10,178 nucleotides of DNA from Oscillibacter sp. (GTDB lineage Bacteria > Bacillota > Clostridia > Oscillospirales > Oscillospiraceae), in contig JAKSQE010000039.1 in NCBI GenBank assembly GCA_024404295.1, positions 1 to 10,178 of the forward strand, in the 5' to 3' direction. The notes below the pieces were generated by a model, which did not search any database, was not told where the DNA came from, and saw nothing but the letters and a program-made list of their open reading frames with translations. The translations under genes and the position numbers were made by a program. This document shows positions 1 to 7,228 of this stretch, one piece after another (positions within the stretch are counted from its first letter, which is position 1; each line of letters opens with the position of its first letter).

Positions 1-2556
1 CACAGTCTGCAGGAAGTCAACAAGGAGATGGAGAAGCTGCGGCCGCTGGGCAGTAAGTCCAACCGGTTCCCAAAGCATATTATTATTATTGCTCGCAACA
101 AAGTTGGCCTGAAAAACCTCTATCAGTTGATTTCAGATTCAAATTTGAAACATTTTAAGCGCGTTCCAATTATTCCGAAAAATGAACTCATGGCCCATCG
201 AGAGGGCTTGATCATCGGTTCTGCCTGCGAAGCAGGTGAGCTGTTCCGGGCCGTTACCGACCACAAGGATTGGGACGAGTTGAAGCGCATTGCGTCCTTC
301 TACGATTATCTGGAGATCCAACCTATCTGCAACAATATGTTCATGCTTCGCAACGGCGATGTACAGAGCGAGGAGGAACTGCGTGAGTTCAATCGAGTGA
401 TCGTTCGACTGGGCGAGGAGTTGGGCAAACCGGTCTGCGCCACGGGTGATGTGCATTTCCGTGAGCCGGAAGATGAGGTCTATCGCCATATCTTGCTGGC
501 ATCTAAAAAGTTTCCGGATGCCAACGCACCGTTGCCCATTTACTTCAAAACCACCCAGGAAATGCTGGAGGAATTTCGCTATCTGGGTGAGGAGAAAGCT
601 TACGAAGTAGTGGTCGCCAATACCCGACTGGTGGCAGATCAGGTAGAGACCTTTGAGCTGCTGCCAGGGGAATTGTTCCCGCCCAGATTGGAGAATTCAG
701 AGGAGGATCTGAATCGCCTGGTTTGGGAGAAAGTCCATCGCCTGTACGGTGAAAATCCACCGCAACTGATTGTGGATCGCCTGAATGTGGAATTGGGTGG
801 TATTTTAGGCAAATACGACGTGGTCTATATGTCGGCGCAGAAACTGGTGCAGCGCAGTCTGGAAAACGGCTATCTGGTGGGTTCCCGAGGCTCTGTCGGA
901 TCTTCACTGGTAGCCTATATGTCCGGCATTACAGAGGTGAACTCTCTGCCGCCGCATTACCGCTGTCCTAAGTGCAAAAACAGCGAGTTTATTACGGACG
1001 GCAGCTATGGCTGCGGTGCAGATATGCCGGACAAGGTCTGCCCGGTCTGTGGGACGAAGTATGTAAAGGACGGCTTTGATATTCCTTTTGAGACCTTCCT
1101 GGGCTTTGGCGGCGGCAAGGTGCCTGATATCGACCTGAACTTTTCCGGTGAATATCAGGCAAAAGCCCATCGCCATGCGGTGGAAATGTTTGGCGAGACG
1201 CAGGTGTTTCGCGCGGGAACTGTTGGTACGCTGGCAGAAAAGACAGCTTTCGGCTTTGTGAAAAAGTATCTGGAGGAGAACGGCATGGTGGCCGGTCGAG
1301 CGGAGGAGAACCGCCTGACACTGGGGTGTGTCGGCACTCGTCGTACCACGGGTCAGCACCCCGGCGGACTGGTGGTGGTGCCGGACGATAAGAGTATGGA
1401 AGATTTCTGTCCGGTGCAGCACCCTGCGGACGATGACGGCTCAGAAACCATCACCACTCACTTTGAATATCACTCCATGGAGGCGAACCTGCTGAAGTTG
1501 GACATGCTGGGGCATGATGACCCCACTATGGTTCGTATGATGCAGGATCTCACCGGCATGGATCCCCATGACATACCGTTGGATGATCCGGATACCATGT
1601 CTATTTTTATTTCCAGTAAGGTGCTGGGCTATGAAAATGATGAAATTCTCGGTCCCACCGGTGCTGTAGCAATTCCGGAATTCAACACTCGGTTTACCCG
1701 CCAGATGCTGATGGATACCCAGCCTAAAGACTTCAACACGCTGGTGCGTCTGTCCGGTTTCTCCCACGGTACGGACGTGTGGTTGGGCAATGCCCGCGAA
1801 CTGATCGTCAGCGGTACGGCTTCCGTTTTGGAGACGGTGGGCTGCCGTGACGATATTATGCTGTACCTTATTTCCATGGGCCTTGATCCCAAGATGAGCT
1901 TCAAAATCATGGAGTCCGTTCGAAAGGGTAAGGTCAAGAAGGCCGGCTTTGAGCCCGGCTGGGAAGATGCCATGCGGGAGCATGACGTGCCCGATTGGTA
2001 CATCGAGTCTTTGGCAAAAATCGGCTATCTGTTCCCGAAAGCCCATGCTGTGGCCTATGTAATGATGGCATTCCGCATCGCATGGTATAAGGTGCATGAG
2101 CCGTTGGCATTCTATGCAACGTTCTTCTCTGTCCGAGCAAAGGCGTTTGACGCGGAATATTGCTGCGCCGGCATTGACGCTGTGAAGCGGAAAATTCATG
2201 AGATTGAGAACAATAAGGATGCTACTGCGGTGGAGCAGAACCTCCTGACCACGTTGGAAGTGTGCTATGAGTTCTACCTGCGAGGCTTCCACTTTGACAC
2301 CATCAACATCTATGAGTCCGATGCCACGAAGTTCAAGGTGACGGAAAACGGCCTTTTGCCGCCCTTTGTGACGGTGCATGGCCTGGGTGAAGCTGCAGCT
2401 ATTGACACGGTAGAAAAACGAAAAGGGAAGTCCTTTATCTCCATTGAGGAATTCTCTATGTGCTGCAATAAGCTTTCCAAGACCCATATCGAACAGCTCA
2501 AGGCGTTGGGCGCTTTCGCAGGTATGGCAGACACCAGCCAGATGACGCTGTTTTAA
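1..2556 (+). CDS. polC: DNA polymerase III PolC-type alpha subunit, C-terminal part (5' end outside window)
   Basis: This is the replicative DNA polymerase of Gram-positive bacteria, which extends primers at the replication fork. The frame is open from base 1, so the start lies outside the window; 851 residues remain of a protein that is usually about 1,430-1,450. In visible numbering, residues 1 to about 190 are the end of the PHP region (for example TGDVHF). A PolC zinc module follows, with Cys322/Cys325 and Cys347/Cys350. The palm has PDIDLNFSGEY with Asp376 and Asp378, and KLDMLGHDD with Asp501, the expected catalytic acids. Later blocks include RTTGQHPGG, SHGTDVWLGNA and FPKAHA. The protein ends QMTLF, matching the C-terminal beta-clamp-binding motif (QLSLF in Bacillus subtilis). 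The N-terminal region and proofreading exonuclease are not visible. An intrinsic terminator follows within 10 bases. Identity is very secure; the fragment shows no frameshift. Confidence 0.98.
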   Translation, partial: HSLQEVNKEMEKLRPLGSKSNRFPKHIIIIARNKVGLKNLYQLISDSNLKHFKRVPIIPKNELMAHREGLIIGSACEAGELFRAVTDHKDWDELKRIASFYDYLEIQPICNNMFMLRNGDVQSEEELREFNRVIVRLGEELGKPVCATGDVHFREPEDEVYRHILLASKKFPDANAPLPIYFKTTQEMLEEFRYLGEEKAYEVVVANTRLVADQVETFELLPGELFPPRLENSEEDLNRLVWEKVHRLYGENPPQLIVDRLNVELGGILGKYDVVYMSAQKLVQRSLENGYLVGSRGSVGSSLVAYMSGITEVNSLPPHYRCPKCKNSEFITDGSYGCGADMPDKVCPVCGTKYVKDGFDIPFETFLGFGGGKVPDIDLNFSGEYQAKAHRHAVEMFGETQVFRAGTVGTLAEKTAFGFVKKYLEENGMVAGRAEENRLTLGCVGTRRTTGQHPGGLVVVPDDKSMEDFCPVQHPADDDGSETITTHFEYHSMEANLLKLDMLGHDDPTMVRMMQDLTGMDPHDIPLDDPDTMSIFISSKVLGYENDEILGPTGAVAIPEFNTRFTRQMLMDTQPKDFNTLVRLSGFSHGTDVWLGNARELIVSGTASVLETVGCRDDIMLYLISMGLDPKMSFKIMESVRKGKVKKAGFEPGWEDAMREHDVPDWYIESLAKIGYLFPKAHAVAYVMMAFRIAWYKVHEPLAFYATFFSVRAKAFDAEYCCAGIDAVKRKIHEIENNKDATAVEQNLLTTLEVCYEFYLRGFHFDTINIYESDATKFKVTENGLLPPFVTVHGLGEAAAIDTVEKRKGKSFISIEEFSMCCNKLSKTHIEQLKALGAFAGMADTSQMTLF

Positions 2557-2561
2557 AAATC

Positions 2562-2594
2562 AAAACCACGAGGCATTTCTGCCTCGTGGTTTTT
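2562..2594. terminator. Intrinsic terminator between convergent polC and the thioesterase gene
   Basis: A 10-bp perfect stem (2566-2575 with 2580-2589, CCACGAGGCA on the left) has a TTTC loop and is extended by AAAA/TTTT on its flanks. A T run follows on the + strand. On the - strand the stem runs into TTTTGATTTTT. It therefore suits termination from both sides: polC ends at 2556 and the thioesterase gene ends at 2616 on the opposite strand. Confidence 0.93.
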
Positions 2595-2615
2595 GTGGCT
2601 TATTTGGACTGCACA

Positions 2616-3011
2616 TTATTTTTCTAACTTAGCGTTGCACTTATTGAGAAAACGCTCATTATTGATGATGGCGCGGGTGTGGGTTCCGCTGCCGATGGGG
2701 CCTTTTTCATCCCAAGCACTGACTTTGAAGTCGATCATTTTCCCATTTTCGGACACATGGGTGATCTCAGCTTCGGCCCAGACAGTCATACCAACGGGTG
2801 TAGGTGCGTCATGGCTTACGTTCAGATGGGTTCCAACACTGCCTTGTCCATCCGCCAGAAAGGGCTGTAGGCAGGAGAGAGCGGCATTTTCCATCATGCC
2901 GATCATAAAGGGAGTGCCAAATACAGGCAACGCACCGGAGCCGACCTGCGCGGCAGTTAACTGGCCGGTGACAGTCTGTTGCACCTGAAATTTGTTTCCG
3001 ATCTCAACCAT
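2616..3011 (-). CDS. Hotdog-fold acyl-CoA thioesterase, FlK-like family
   Basis: A 131-residue single-domain protein of the hotdog thioesterase group that resembles fluoroacetyl-CoA thioesterase FlK of Streptomyces cattleya. Such enzymes hydrolyse acyl-CoA thioesters in the cytoplasm. Thr33 in VFGTPFM, Glu41 in MMENA and His67 in VSHDA have the same spacing as the Thr42/Glu50/His76 triad of FlK (family numbering recalled), and the GSGTHTRAIIN block near the C-terminus also matches. The two lid phenylalanines of FlK (33 and 36) fall on Gly24 and Ala27 here, so specificity for fluoroacetyl-CoA is not implied; the true substrate is unknown. The ATG has a strong AAGGAGGA site 7 bases upstream (3019-3026). 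The gene stands alone, with its own promoter and a shared terminator. Family call is good; the physiological role is open. Confidence 0.85.
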   Translation of the reverse strand: MVEIGNKFQVQQTVTGQLTAAQVGSGALPVFGTPFMIGMMENAALSCLQPFLADGQGSVGTHLNVSHDAPTPVGMTVWAEAEITHVSENGKMIDFKVSAWDEKGPIGSGTHTRAIINNERFLNKCNAKLEK

Positions 3012-3018
3012 AAGAATA

Positions 3019-3026
3019 TCCTCCTT
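3019..3026 (-). promoter_or_regulatory. Ribosome binding site of the thioesterase gene
   Basis: On the - strand AAGGAGGA lies 7 bases before the ATG at 3011. This near-perfect anti-16S match fixes the start. Confidence 0.9.
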
Positions 3027-3046
3027 AAAACGTGTTGTTTGAAATC

Positions 3047-3075
3047 AGTATAGCCAGGGCAGAAAACATTTGCAA
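3047..3075 (-). promoter_or_regulatory. Sigma-A promoter of the thioesterase gene
   Basis: On the - strand, a -35 TTGCAA (3070-3075) and a -10 TATACT (3047-3052) are separated by exactly 17 bases. The transcript would begin near 3040 and carry a leader of about 30 bases with the AAGGAGGA site. The -35 directly abuts the T run of the terminator of the upstream potD gene. Confidence 0.8.
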
Positions 3076-3103
3076 GAAAAAAGCGGCACCGAAGTGCCGC
3101 TTT
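3076..3103 (-). terminator. Intrinsic terminator of the potABCD operon
   Basis: Read on the - strand, a perfect 10-bp stem (AAAGCGGCAC, 3094-3103, with 3080-3089) closes a TTCG loop and is followed by a run of six Ts (3077-3082, shared partly with the stem base). The C-UUCG-G arrangement is the classic extra-stable tetraloop. It sits 4 bases after the potD stop codon. Confidence 0.93.
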
Positions 3104-3107
3104 ATGA

Positions 3108-4193
3108 TTAGATACCAAGCTCCGTCCAGAGATCGTTGTACAGGGTCAAGGTGTCACTGGGCAGGTTCACATACAATTCGCAGCGAGCCAGTACGTCAGC
3201 AGGAGCGGCCATGATCTCATACAAATCCTGATCCAGATCCTCGCCGTACTCCTCTGCGTAGTAGTCAGGGTACTGTTCCAGAGCTTCAGCGTTGGGGGAG
3301 GCATACCAGATGTAGTCCATGTTGGCCAGATTGCTCTCGGTGGAGGCAATGAAGTTGATCCACTCCTCAGCCTCGGTCTTGTGCTGAGCGTTTTTCAGCA
3401 CGCACATAGCGTCCACAAACCAGTTGGAGCCTTCTTCGGGAACTACGAAAGCAAGGTCCTCATTGTTCTCCAGCATGGTCAGATAGTCACCGGCATAGTA
3501 CATGGCGATGGCAGCGTTGCCGCCCTCCATCTTCTGGAAGACCTCATCCATGACAAAGGCCTGATAGACTCCGTTTTCCTTAGCGGTTTTCAGCAGATCA
3601 TAAGCCTCACGAATCTGGGATTCGTCGGTGGTGTTCAGGCTGTAACCCAGATCCAGCAGGGCAGCGGCCAGAGCATCGCGGGAGTTGCGGATCATCAGAA
3701 CGTTACCCTCATACTTGGGATCGAACATAGCGTCCCAGCTTGTGATCTCTTCGTCCACCATGGTGGTGTTGTAGATGATACCCAGAGTGCCCCAGGTATA
3801 GGGAACCGTATACTTGTTGTCGGGGTCATAGCTCAGCCCCTTGTACTGATCGTCGATGAGAGCGTAGTTGGGGATATTGCTGTAATCCAGTTCCGCCAAC
3901 ATACCTTCGTCAATGAGACGAGCGATCATATAGTCAGAGGGAACGATGACATCATAGTCACCGGCGCCGGTTTTTAACAGGGAATATAGGGCTTCGTTGC
4001 TTTCGGCGGTCTGGTAGTTCACTTTGATGCCGGTCTGCTCCTCGAATTCATCAATCAGGGATTCGTCGATGTATTCACCCCAGCTGCACACATTCACAAC
4101 TCTTTCTTCCGTGTCGCTGTTTCCGCCGCAACCGGTCAGAATCATAGTGGCTGCCATCATCATGGCGAGGGCCAAGGCAAGTGTCTTTTTCAA
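3108..4193 (-). CDS. potD: Spermidine/putrescine ABC transporter substrate-binding lipoprotein PotD
   Basis: This is the extracytoplasmic receptor that delivers polyamine to the PotB/PotC channel. From the TTG start it has 361 residues: a lysine-containing n-region (MKKT), a hydrophobic core and a lipobox LTGC with Cys22, so it should be a membrane-anchored lipoprotein. The mature part aligns with E. coli PotD through SWGEYID (Trp38, Tyr41), VPSDY (Ser86, Tyr88), PYTWGT, LGYSLNTTD and the WFVDA block (Asp261). Some acidic ligands of the E. coli pocket are altered (see findings). The longest open frame begins at an ATG at 4220, but its codons 5-6 contain the GGAGG site (4203-4207), so the TTG at 4193 is chosen. 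It is the last gene of the pot operon, 62 bases after potC, and is followed by a strong terminator. Polyamine binding is inferred from homology and context. Confidence 0.93.
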   Translation of the reverse strand: MKKTLALALAMMMAATMILTGCGGNSDTEERVVNVCSWGEYIDESLIDEFEEQTGIKVNYQTAESNEALYSLLKTGAGDYDVIVPSDYMIARLIDEGMLAELDYSNIPNYALIDDQYKGLSYDPDNKYTVPYTWGTLGIIYNTTMVDEEITSWDAMFDPKYEGNVLMIRNSRDALAAALLDLGYSLNTTDESQIREAYDLLKTAKENGVYQAFVMDEVFQKMEGGNAAIAMYYAGDYLTMLENNEDLAFVVPEEGSNWFVDAMCVLKNAQHKTEAEEWINFIASTESNLANMDYIWYASPNAEALEQYPDYYAEEYGEDLDQDLYEIMAAPADVLARCELYVNLPSDTLTLYNDLWTELGI

Positions 4194-4200
4194 TTGATCA

Positions 4201-4207
4201 TTCCTCC
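4201..4207 (-). promoter_or_regulatory. Ribosome binding site that decides the TTG start of potD
   Basis: On the - strand GGAGGAA ends 7 bases before TTG at 4193. It lies inside the longer reading frame that begins at 4220, so that upstream ATG cannot use it. The only ATG between the site and the TTG is out of frame and meets a stop two codons later. Confidence 0.85.
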
Positions 4208-4255
4208 AATAACGTTTCATTTTTTTATTTATCTCAAGGCATACGCCGTGGGAAC

Positions 4256-5086
4256 TTAAATATGCTTCTTTGCAGCCAGCCGCTCCTGACGTGCTTCACG
4301 GATGTTGACGATGGCCAACAGTACCAGAACCGTGACGAACAGCAGGGTAGAAATGGCGTTAATTTGCGGGCTGACGCGCTTCTTGGTCATGCCGTAGATG
4401 GTCATGGCCAGCGTGGATGCAGAAGAGCCTGCGGTGAAGTAACTGATGACGAAATCATCAATACTCATCGTGAAAGCGGTCAGCGCACCGGAGACGATAC
4501 CGGGCTTGATCTCCGGCAGAATGACCTTCCAGAAGGCCTGCATCCAGATACAGCCCAGATCCATGGCAGCATCGATCAGGTTTTTATCCATTTGTCGCAG
4601 CTTGGGACCAACAGACAGGATCACATAAGGGATATTAAACCCGATGTGTGCAATCAACAGGGTGCCGAAACCCAACGTCAGGCGGGTACCGGTAACTTTT
4701 TGGAACAGGCCAAAAAATGCCACAAAGAATAAACATAGAGACACACCGGTAACAATATCCGCATTCATCATGGGAATATTGTTGACCGTCATCAAGGGGT
4801 CACGGATTTTACGGCGCATGGCAAAGAAGCCAATGGCAGCAAAAGTGCCGGCGACGGTGGCAATGACCGTAGCCAGAACGGAGACCAGCAACGTGGTGTA
4901 AACACTTTGCATGATGATACGGTTACTGAACAGCTTGCCGTACCACTCCAGAGAAAAGCCTTTCCATACGGTGTTGCTGCTGCCTGCATTGAACGAGAAG
5001 ATAATCAGCAGGGCAATGGGGGCATACAGGAACACAAACGTCAGCACCATGAAAAAGCGGTTGAACAGGGAGTTGTTCTTTCTCAT
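4256..5086 (-). CDS. potC: Spermidine/putrescine ABC transporter permease PotC
   Basis: A 276-residue inner-membrane permease, one half of the polyamine channel. The first hydrophobic helix is near residues 10-32. Several more follow (about 62-90, 105-129, 137-160, 200-225 and 243-262), giving the six-helix pattern of the PotC group. The cytoplasmic EAA loop that docks on the ATPase is at about residues 172-191 (DAAMDLG followed by ILPEIKPGI). The length is typical. The ATG overlaps the potB stop as ATGA (5083-5086), and an AGGCGG site lies inside the potB end, so the two are translationally coupled and should be made in equal amounts, as fits a PotB/PotC heterodimer. It is the third gene of the operon, followed by potD after 62 bases. 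Confidence 0.96.
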   Translation of the reverse strand: MRKNNSLFNRFFMVLTFVFLYAPIALLIIFSFNAGSSNTVWKGFSLEWYGKLFSNRIIMQSVYTTLLVSVLATVIATVAGTFAAIGFFAMRRKIRDPLMTVNNIPMMNADIVTGVSLCLFFVAFFGLFQKVTGTRLTLGFGTLLIAHIGFNIPYVILSVGPKLRQMDKNLIDAAMDLGCIWMQAFWKVILPEIKPGIVSGALTAFTMSIDDFVISYFTAGSSASTLAMTIYGMTKKRVSPQINAISTLLFVTVLVLLAIVNIREARQERLAAKKHI

Positions 5087-5937
5087 AGCATCACCGCCTG
5101 TTCTTCGCCTTCACCGAAGCGATTCATGACCCACATGCAGACTACCACAATGATCATCATGACCAAAGAGATGGCAGCGCCCAAGTGGGGGTTATAAGCA
5201 CCGCCCATGTACTGTTGCTCGATCAGATCGCCCAACAGCATTTGCGTTCCACCGCCCAGCATCTGGCTAATGGCAAAGGTGGACACAGCGGGGACGAACA
5301 CCATAGTGATGCCGGATAGCACTCCGGGCAGGGACAAGGGCAGGATGACACGGCGGAACACGTTGAACGTGTTGGCACCCAGGTCACGAGCAGCCTCCAG
5401 TAGGGAGTGGTCCAGCTTGATGATAACGGAATAGATGGGCAGGATCATGAAAGGCAAGTAGTTATATACCATACCCAAAACTACGGCGCCGGGAGTACCG
5501 ATCATGTGAAAATATTTTATGTTGGTACCGAAAATACTGTTATAGGCGGCGATGACACCAATCTTCTGGAAAAACTGGTTCAGTAGGCCGTTGTTTTCCA
5601 AAATGGACATCCAGGAGTAGGTGCGCAGCAGGAAGTTCATCCACATGGGCAGCATAATCAGCACCATGGCGATGCGCTGGAAGCGGTCACCCTCTTTGCT
5701 GAGCATGTAAGAAACCGGGTAGCCGATCAAAAGGCAAATAGCCGTAGCAATCAGAGCCAGCTTGAAAGAGCGGACAAATACTACACCATACGTCCCCATA
5801 CGGGCGAAGTTTGCCAGAGTAAAGCCACCGTTTGCGGAAGTAAAAGCATAGATCACCACCATGATAATGGGAGCGACCACAAACAGTGCCATCCAAACCA
5901 CGTAGGGGATAGCGAAACGAGACAACTTATTCCGCAT
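5083..5937 (-). CDS. potB: Spermidine/putrescine ABC transporter permease PotB
   Basis: A 284-residue inner-membrane permease and partner of PotC. The first hydrophobic helix is near residues 9-32. The EAA coupling loop is EAARDLGANTFNVFRRVILP at about 181-200, and the conserved LPMWMNFLLRTYSW block is at 96-109. A longer open frame runs to 6015, but its extra 26 residues are an out-of-frame reading of the potA end. The ATG at 5937 is chosen because a GAGGAGGAG Shine-Dalgarno tract (5945-5953) lies 9 bases before its core and because the protein then begins MRNKLSRF just before the first helix. The gene overlaps potA by 11 bases and potC by 4. Confidence 0.95.
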   Translation of the reverse strand: MRNKLSRFAIPYVVWMALFVVAPIIMVVIYAFTSANGGFTLANFARMGTYGVVFVRSFKLALIATAICLLIGYPVSYMLSKEGDRFQRIAMVLIMLPMWMNFLLRTYSWMSILENNGLLNQFFQKIGVIAAYNSIFGTNIKYFHMIGTPGAVVLGMVYNYLPFMILPIYSVIIKLDHSLLEAARDLGANTFNVFRRVILPLSLPGVLSGITMVFVPAVSTFAISQMLGGGTQMLLGDLIEQQYMGGAYNPHLGAAISLVMMIIVVVCMWVMNRFGEGEEQAVML

Positions 5938-7105
5938 CCCCGCTCTCCTCCTCGTCCAGCGTGAGGCTGGCATCATCCAGTTCGTCATATTCCTCGGAGA
6001 AGGAGGAGTAGTCACCGAACATACCGGAGTACTGGCTCTTTTTCATAATGTGGAAGCCGTCGGGGTCGATCTTGATACCGATGCGAGAACCCTCGGGGCA
6101 GTGATCAGTGGTCTGGATCAGCCACTTGAAGCCACGGAAATCCACAATGATGTCGTACTGCATGCCCTTAAAGGTCACGCTGGTGACGGTGCCGATGAGC
6201 TGACCCTGTTCCACGGGGACAATATCGATGTCCTCGGGACGGATGACGACATCCACCGGTTCGTTCTCGGCAAAGCCACCGTCCAGGCAGGGAAATTCCT
6301 TGCCGTACATCTTTACAACTTTGTCCTTCACCATGATACCGTCGATGATGTTGGACTCGCCGATGAAGTCTGCCACAAAGGCGTTCTTAGGCTCGTTATA
6401 AATATCTTCCGGAGTGCCGATCTGCTGGATGGTACCTTGATCCATGACAACGACGGTGTCGGACATGGTCAGGGCCTCCTCCTGATCGTGCGTTACATAT
6501 ATAAACGTAATGCCCACCTGTTGCTGGATACGCTTCAATTCGATTTGCATATCCTTGCGCAACTTCAGGTCCAGAGCAGCCAGAGGCTCATCCAGCAGCA
6601 GAACCTTGGGACGGTTTACCAGTGCGCGGGCGATGGCCACACGCTGCTGCTGACCGCCGGAGAGAGCCTCCGGTTTTCTGCGCTCAAAGCCTTTCAGGCT
6701 GACGACCTCCAGCATTTCCATGACCCGCTGTTCGATCTCCTTTTCAGGGATCTTCACCATCTTTTTAGGATTATTCGGATCAGGACGCTTCTGCATACGG
6801 AGACCAAATGCCACATTCTCAAAAACGTCCAAGCGCGGGAAAAGGGCGTATTTCTGGAACACGGTGTTGATCTGCCGCTGATAGGGCGGCACGTCATTAA
6901 TCCTCACACCGTCAAAGAGGACGTCTCCGCTCGTAGGGGTCGCGAAGCCGCCAATAATCCGCAGGGTCGTAGTTTTACCACAGCCACTGGGTCCTAACAG
7001 TGTGAGGAATTCCTTATCGTTAAAATATAGATTTAAGTGATCGAGAACAAGCTCGTCGTCGAATGCCATGCAGACGTTCTGCAGGCGAATCAACTCTTTG
7101 GACAT
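5927..7105 (-). CDS. potA: Spermidine/putrescine ABC transporter ATP-binding protein PotA
   Basis: A 392-residue cytoplasmic ATPase that powers polyamine import. It shows Walker A GPSGCGKTT (38-46), Q-loop Gln84 in VFQKYALFP, signature LSGGQQQR (148-155), Walker B LLLDEP (169-174), D-loop Leu178-Asp179 and switch His206 in VTHDQEEAL. All key residues are intact. A TOBE-type regulatory domain occupies about 280-360. Compared with E. coli PotA (recalled), about 13 residues rich in Pro, Asn and Lys are inserted near 108-121, and the C-terminus carries an acidic tail (about 365-392). The ATG follows a GGGGGAGG site. It is the first gene of potABCD, under the promoter at 7200-7228, with a leader of nearly 90 bases. 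Confidence 0.97.
   Translation of the reverse strand: MSKELIRLQNVCMAFDDELVLDHLNLYFNDKEFLTLLGPSGCGKTTTLRIIGGFATPTSGDVLFDGVRINDVPPYQRQINTVFQKYALFPRLDVFENVAFGLRMQKRPDPNNPKKMVKIPEKEIEQRVMEMLEVVSLKGFERRKPEALSGGQQQRVAIARALVNRPKVLLLDEPLAALDLKLRKDMQIELKRIQQQVGITFIYVTHDQEEALTMSDTVVVMDQGTIQQIGTPEDIYNEPKNAFVADFIGESNIIDGIMVKDKVVKMYGKEFPCLDGGFAENEPVDVVIRPEDIDIVPVEQGQLIGTVTSVTFKGMQYDIIVDFRGFKWLIQTTDHCPEGSRIGIKIDPDGFHIMKKSQYSGMFGDYSSFSEEYDELDDASLTLDEEESGDAE
5945..5953 (-). promoter_or_regulatory. Ribosome binding site of potB within the potA tail
   Basis: On the - strand GAGGAGGAG encodes three glutamates of the PotA C-terminus and at the same time offers an AGGAGG core 9 bases before the potB ATG. It decides the potB start at 5937. 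Confidence 0.85.
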
Positions 7106-7193
7106 GTATCCTCCCCCATTTCATAAAAAAATAACTCTCTCGCCTCTTCTCTCTGTTGGAGGGGGGAAACCCTTTATCGTTGAAATTTGGCAA
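7106..7193 (-). promoter_or_regulatory. Leader (5' UTR) of the pot operon
   Basis: About 88 bases lie between the predicted start site and the potA ATG. The leader is purine-rich near its end and holds the GGGGGAGG Shine-Dalgarno site (about 7109-7116). Further up it has a C-rich tract ending in CCTCC (7158-7166). I recognise no riboswitch class in it. Confidence 0.45.
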
Positions 7194-7199
7194 GTCAAA

Positions 7200-7228
7200 A
7201 TGATATAGGATACGATAAAAAAAGTCAA
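7200..7228 (-). promoter_or_regulatory. Sigma-A promoter of the potABCD operon
   Basis: On the - strand a -35 TTGACT (7223-7228) and a -10 TATCAT (7200-7205) are spaced by 17 bases. An overlapping TATATC at 7202-7207 would give a 15-base spacing and is less likely. The -35 shares five bases with the right arm of the preceding terminator stem. Transcription should start near 7193. Confidence 0.72.

Noticed and set aside
79..93. Run of ATT triplets (microsatellite-like) in polC
   Set aside because: It encodes four isoleucines in a conserved hydrophobic PolC strand (compare RVILLARN in B. subtilis); too short to be a repeat locus.
1441..2487. Long open frame (348 codons) on the - strand opposite polC
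   Set aside because: It is entirely antisense to well-conserved polC sequence, has no Shine-Dalgarno or promoter I can see, and its translation (many His, Gln and Arg) looks like a codon-bias shadow.
3381..3977. 198-codon + strand open frame opposite potD
   Set aside because: It lies wholly within potD on the other strand, with no start signals; treated as a shadow.
6050..6997. Long open frame (315 codons) on the + strand opposite potA
   Set aside because: It is fully antisense to intact PotA motifs. The composition is rich in His, Asp and Leu with no recognisable domain, as expected for a shadow frame.
7193..7198. Second TTGACT on the - strand as an alternative pot -35
   Set aside because: At 16-18 bases downstream there is no -10-like hexamer; the copy at 7223-7228 pairs far better with TATCAT.
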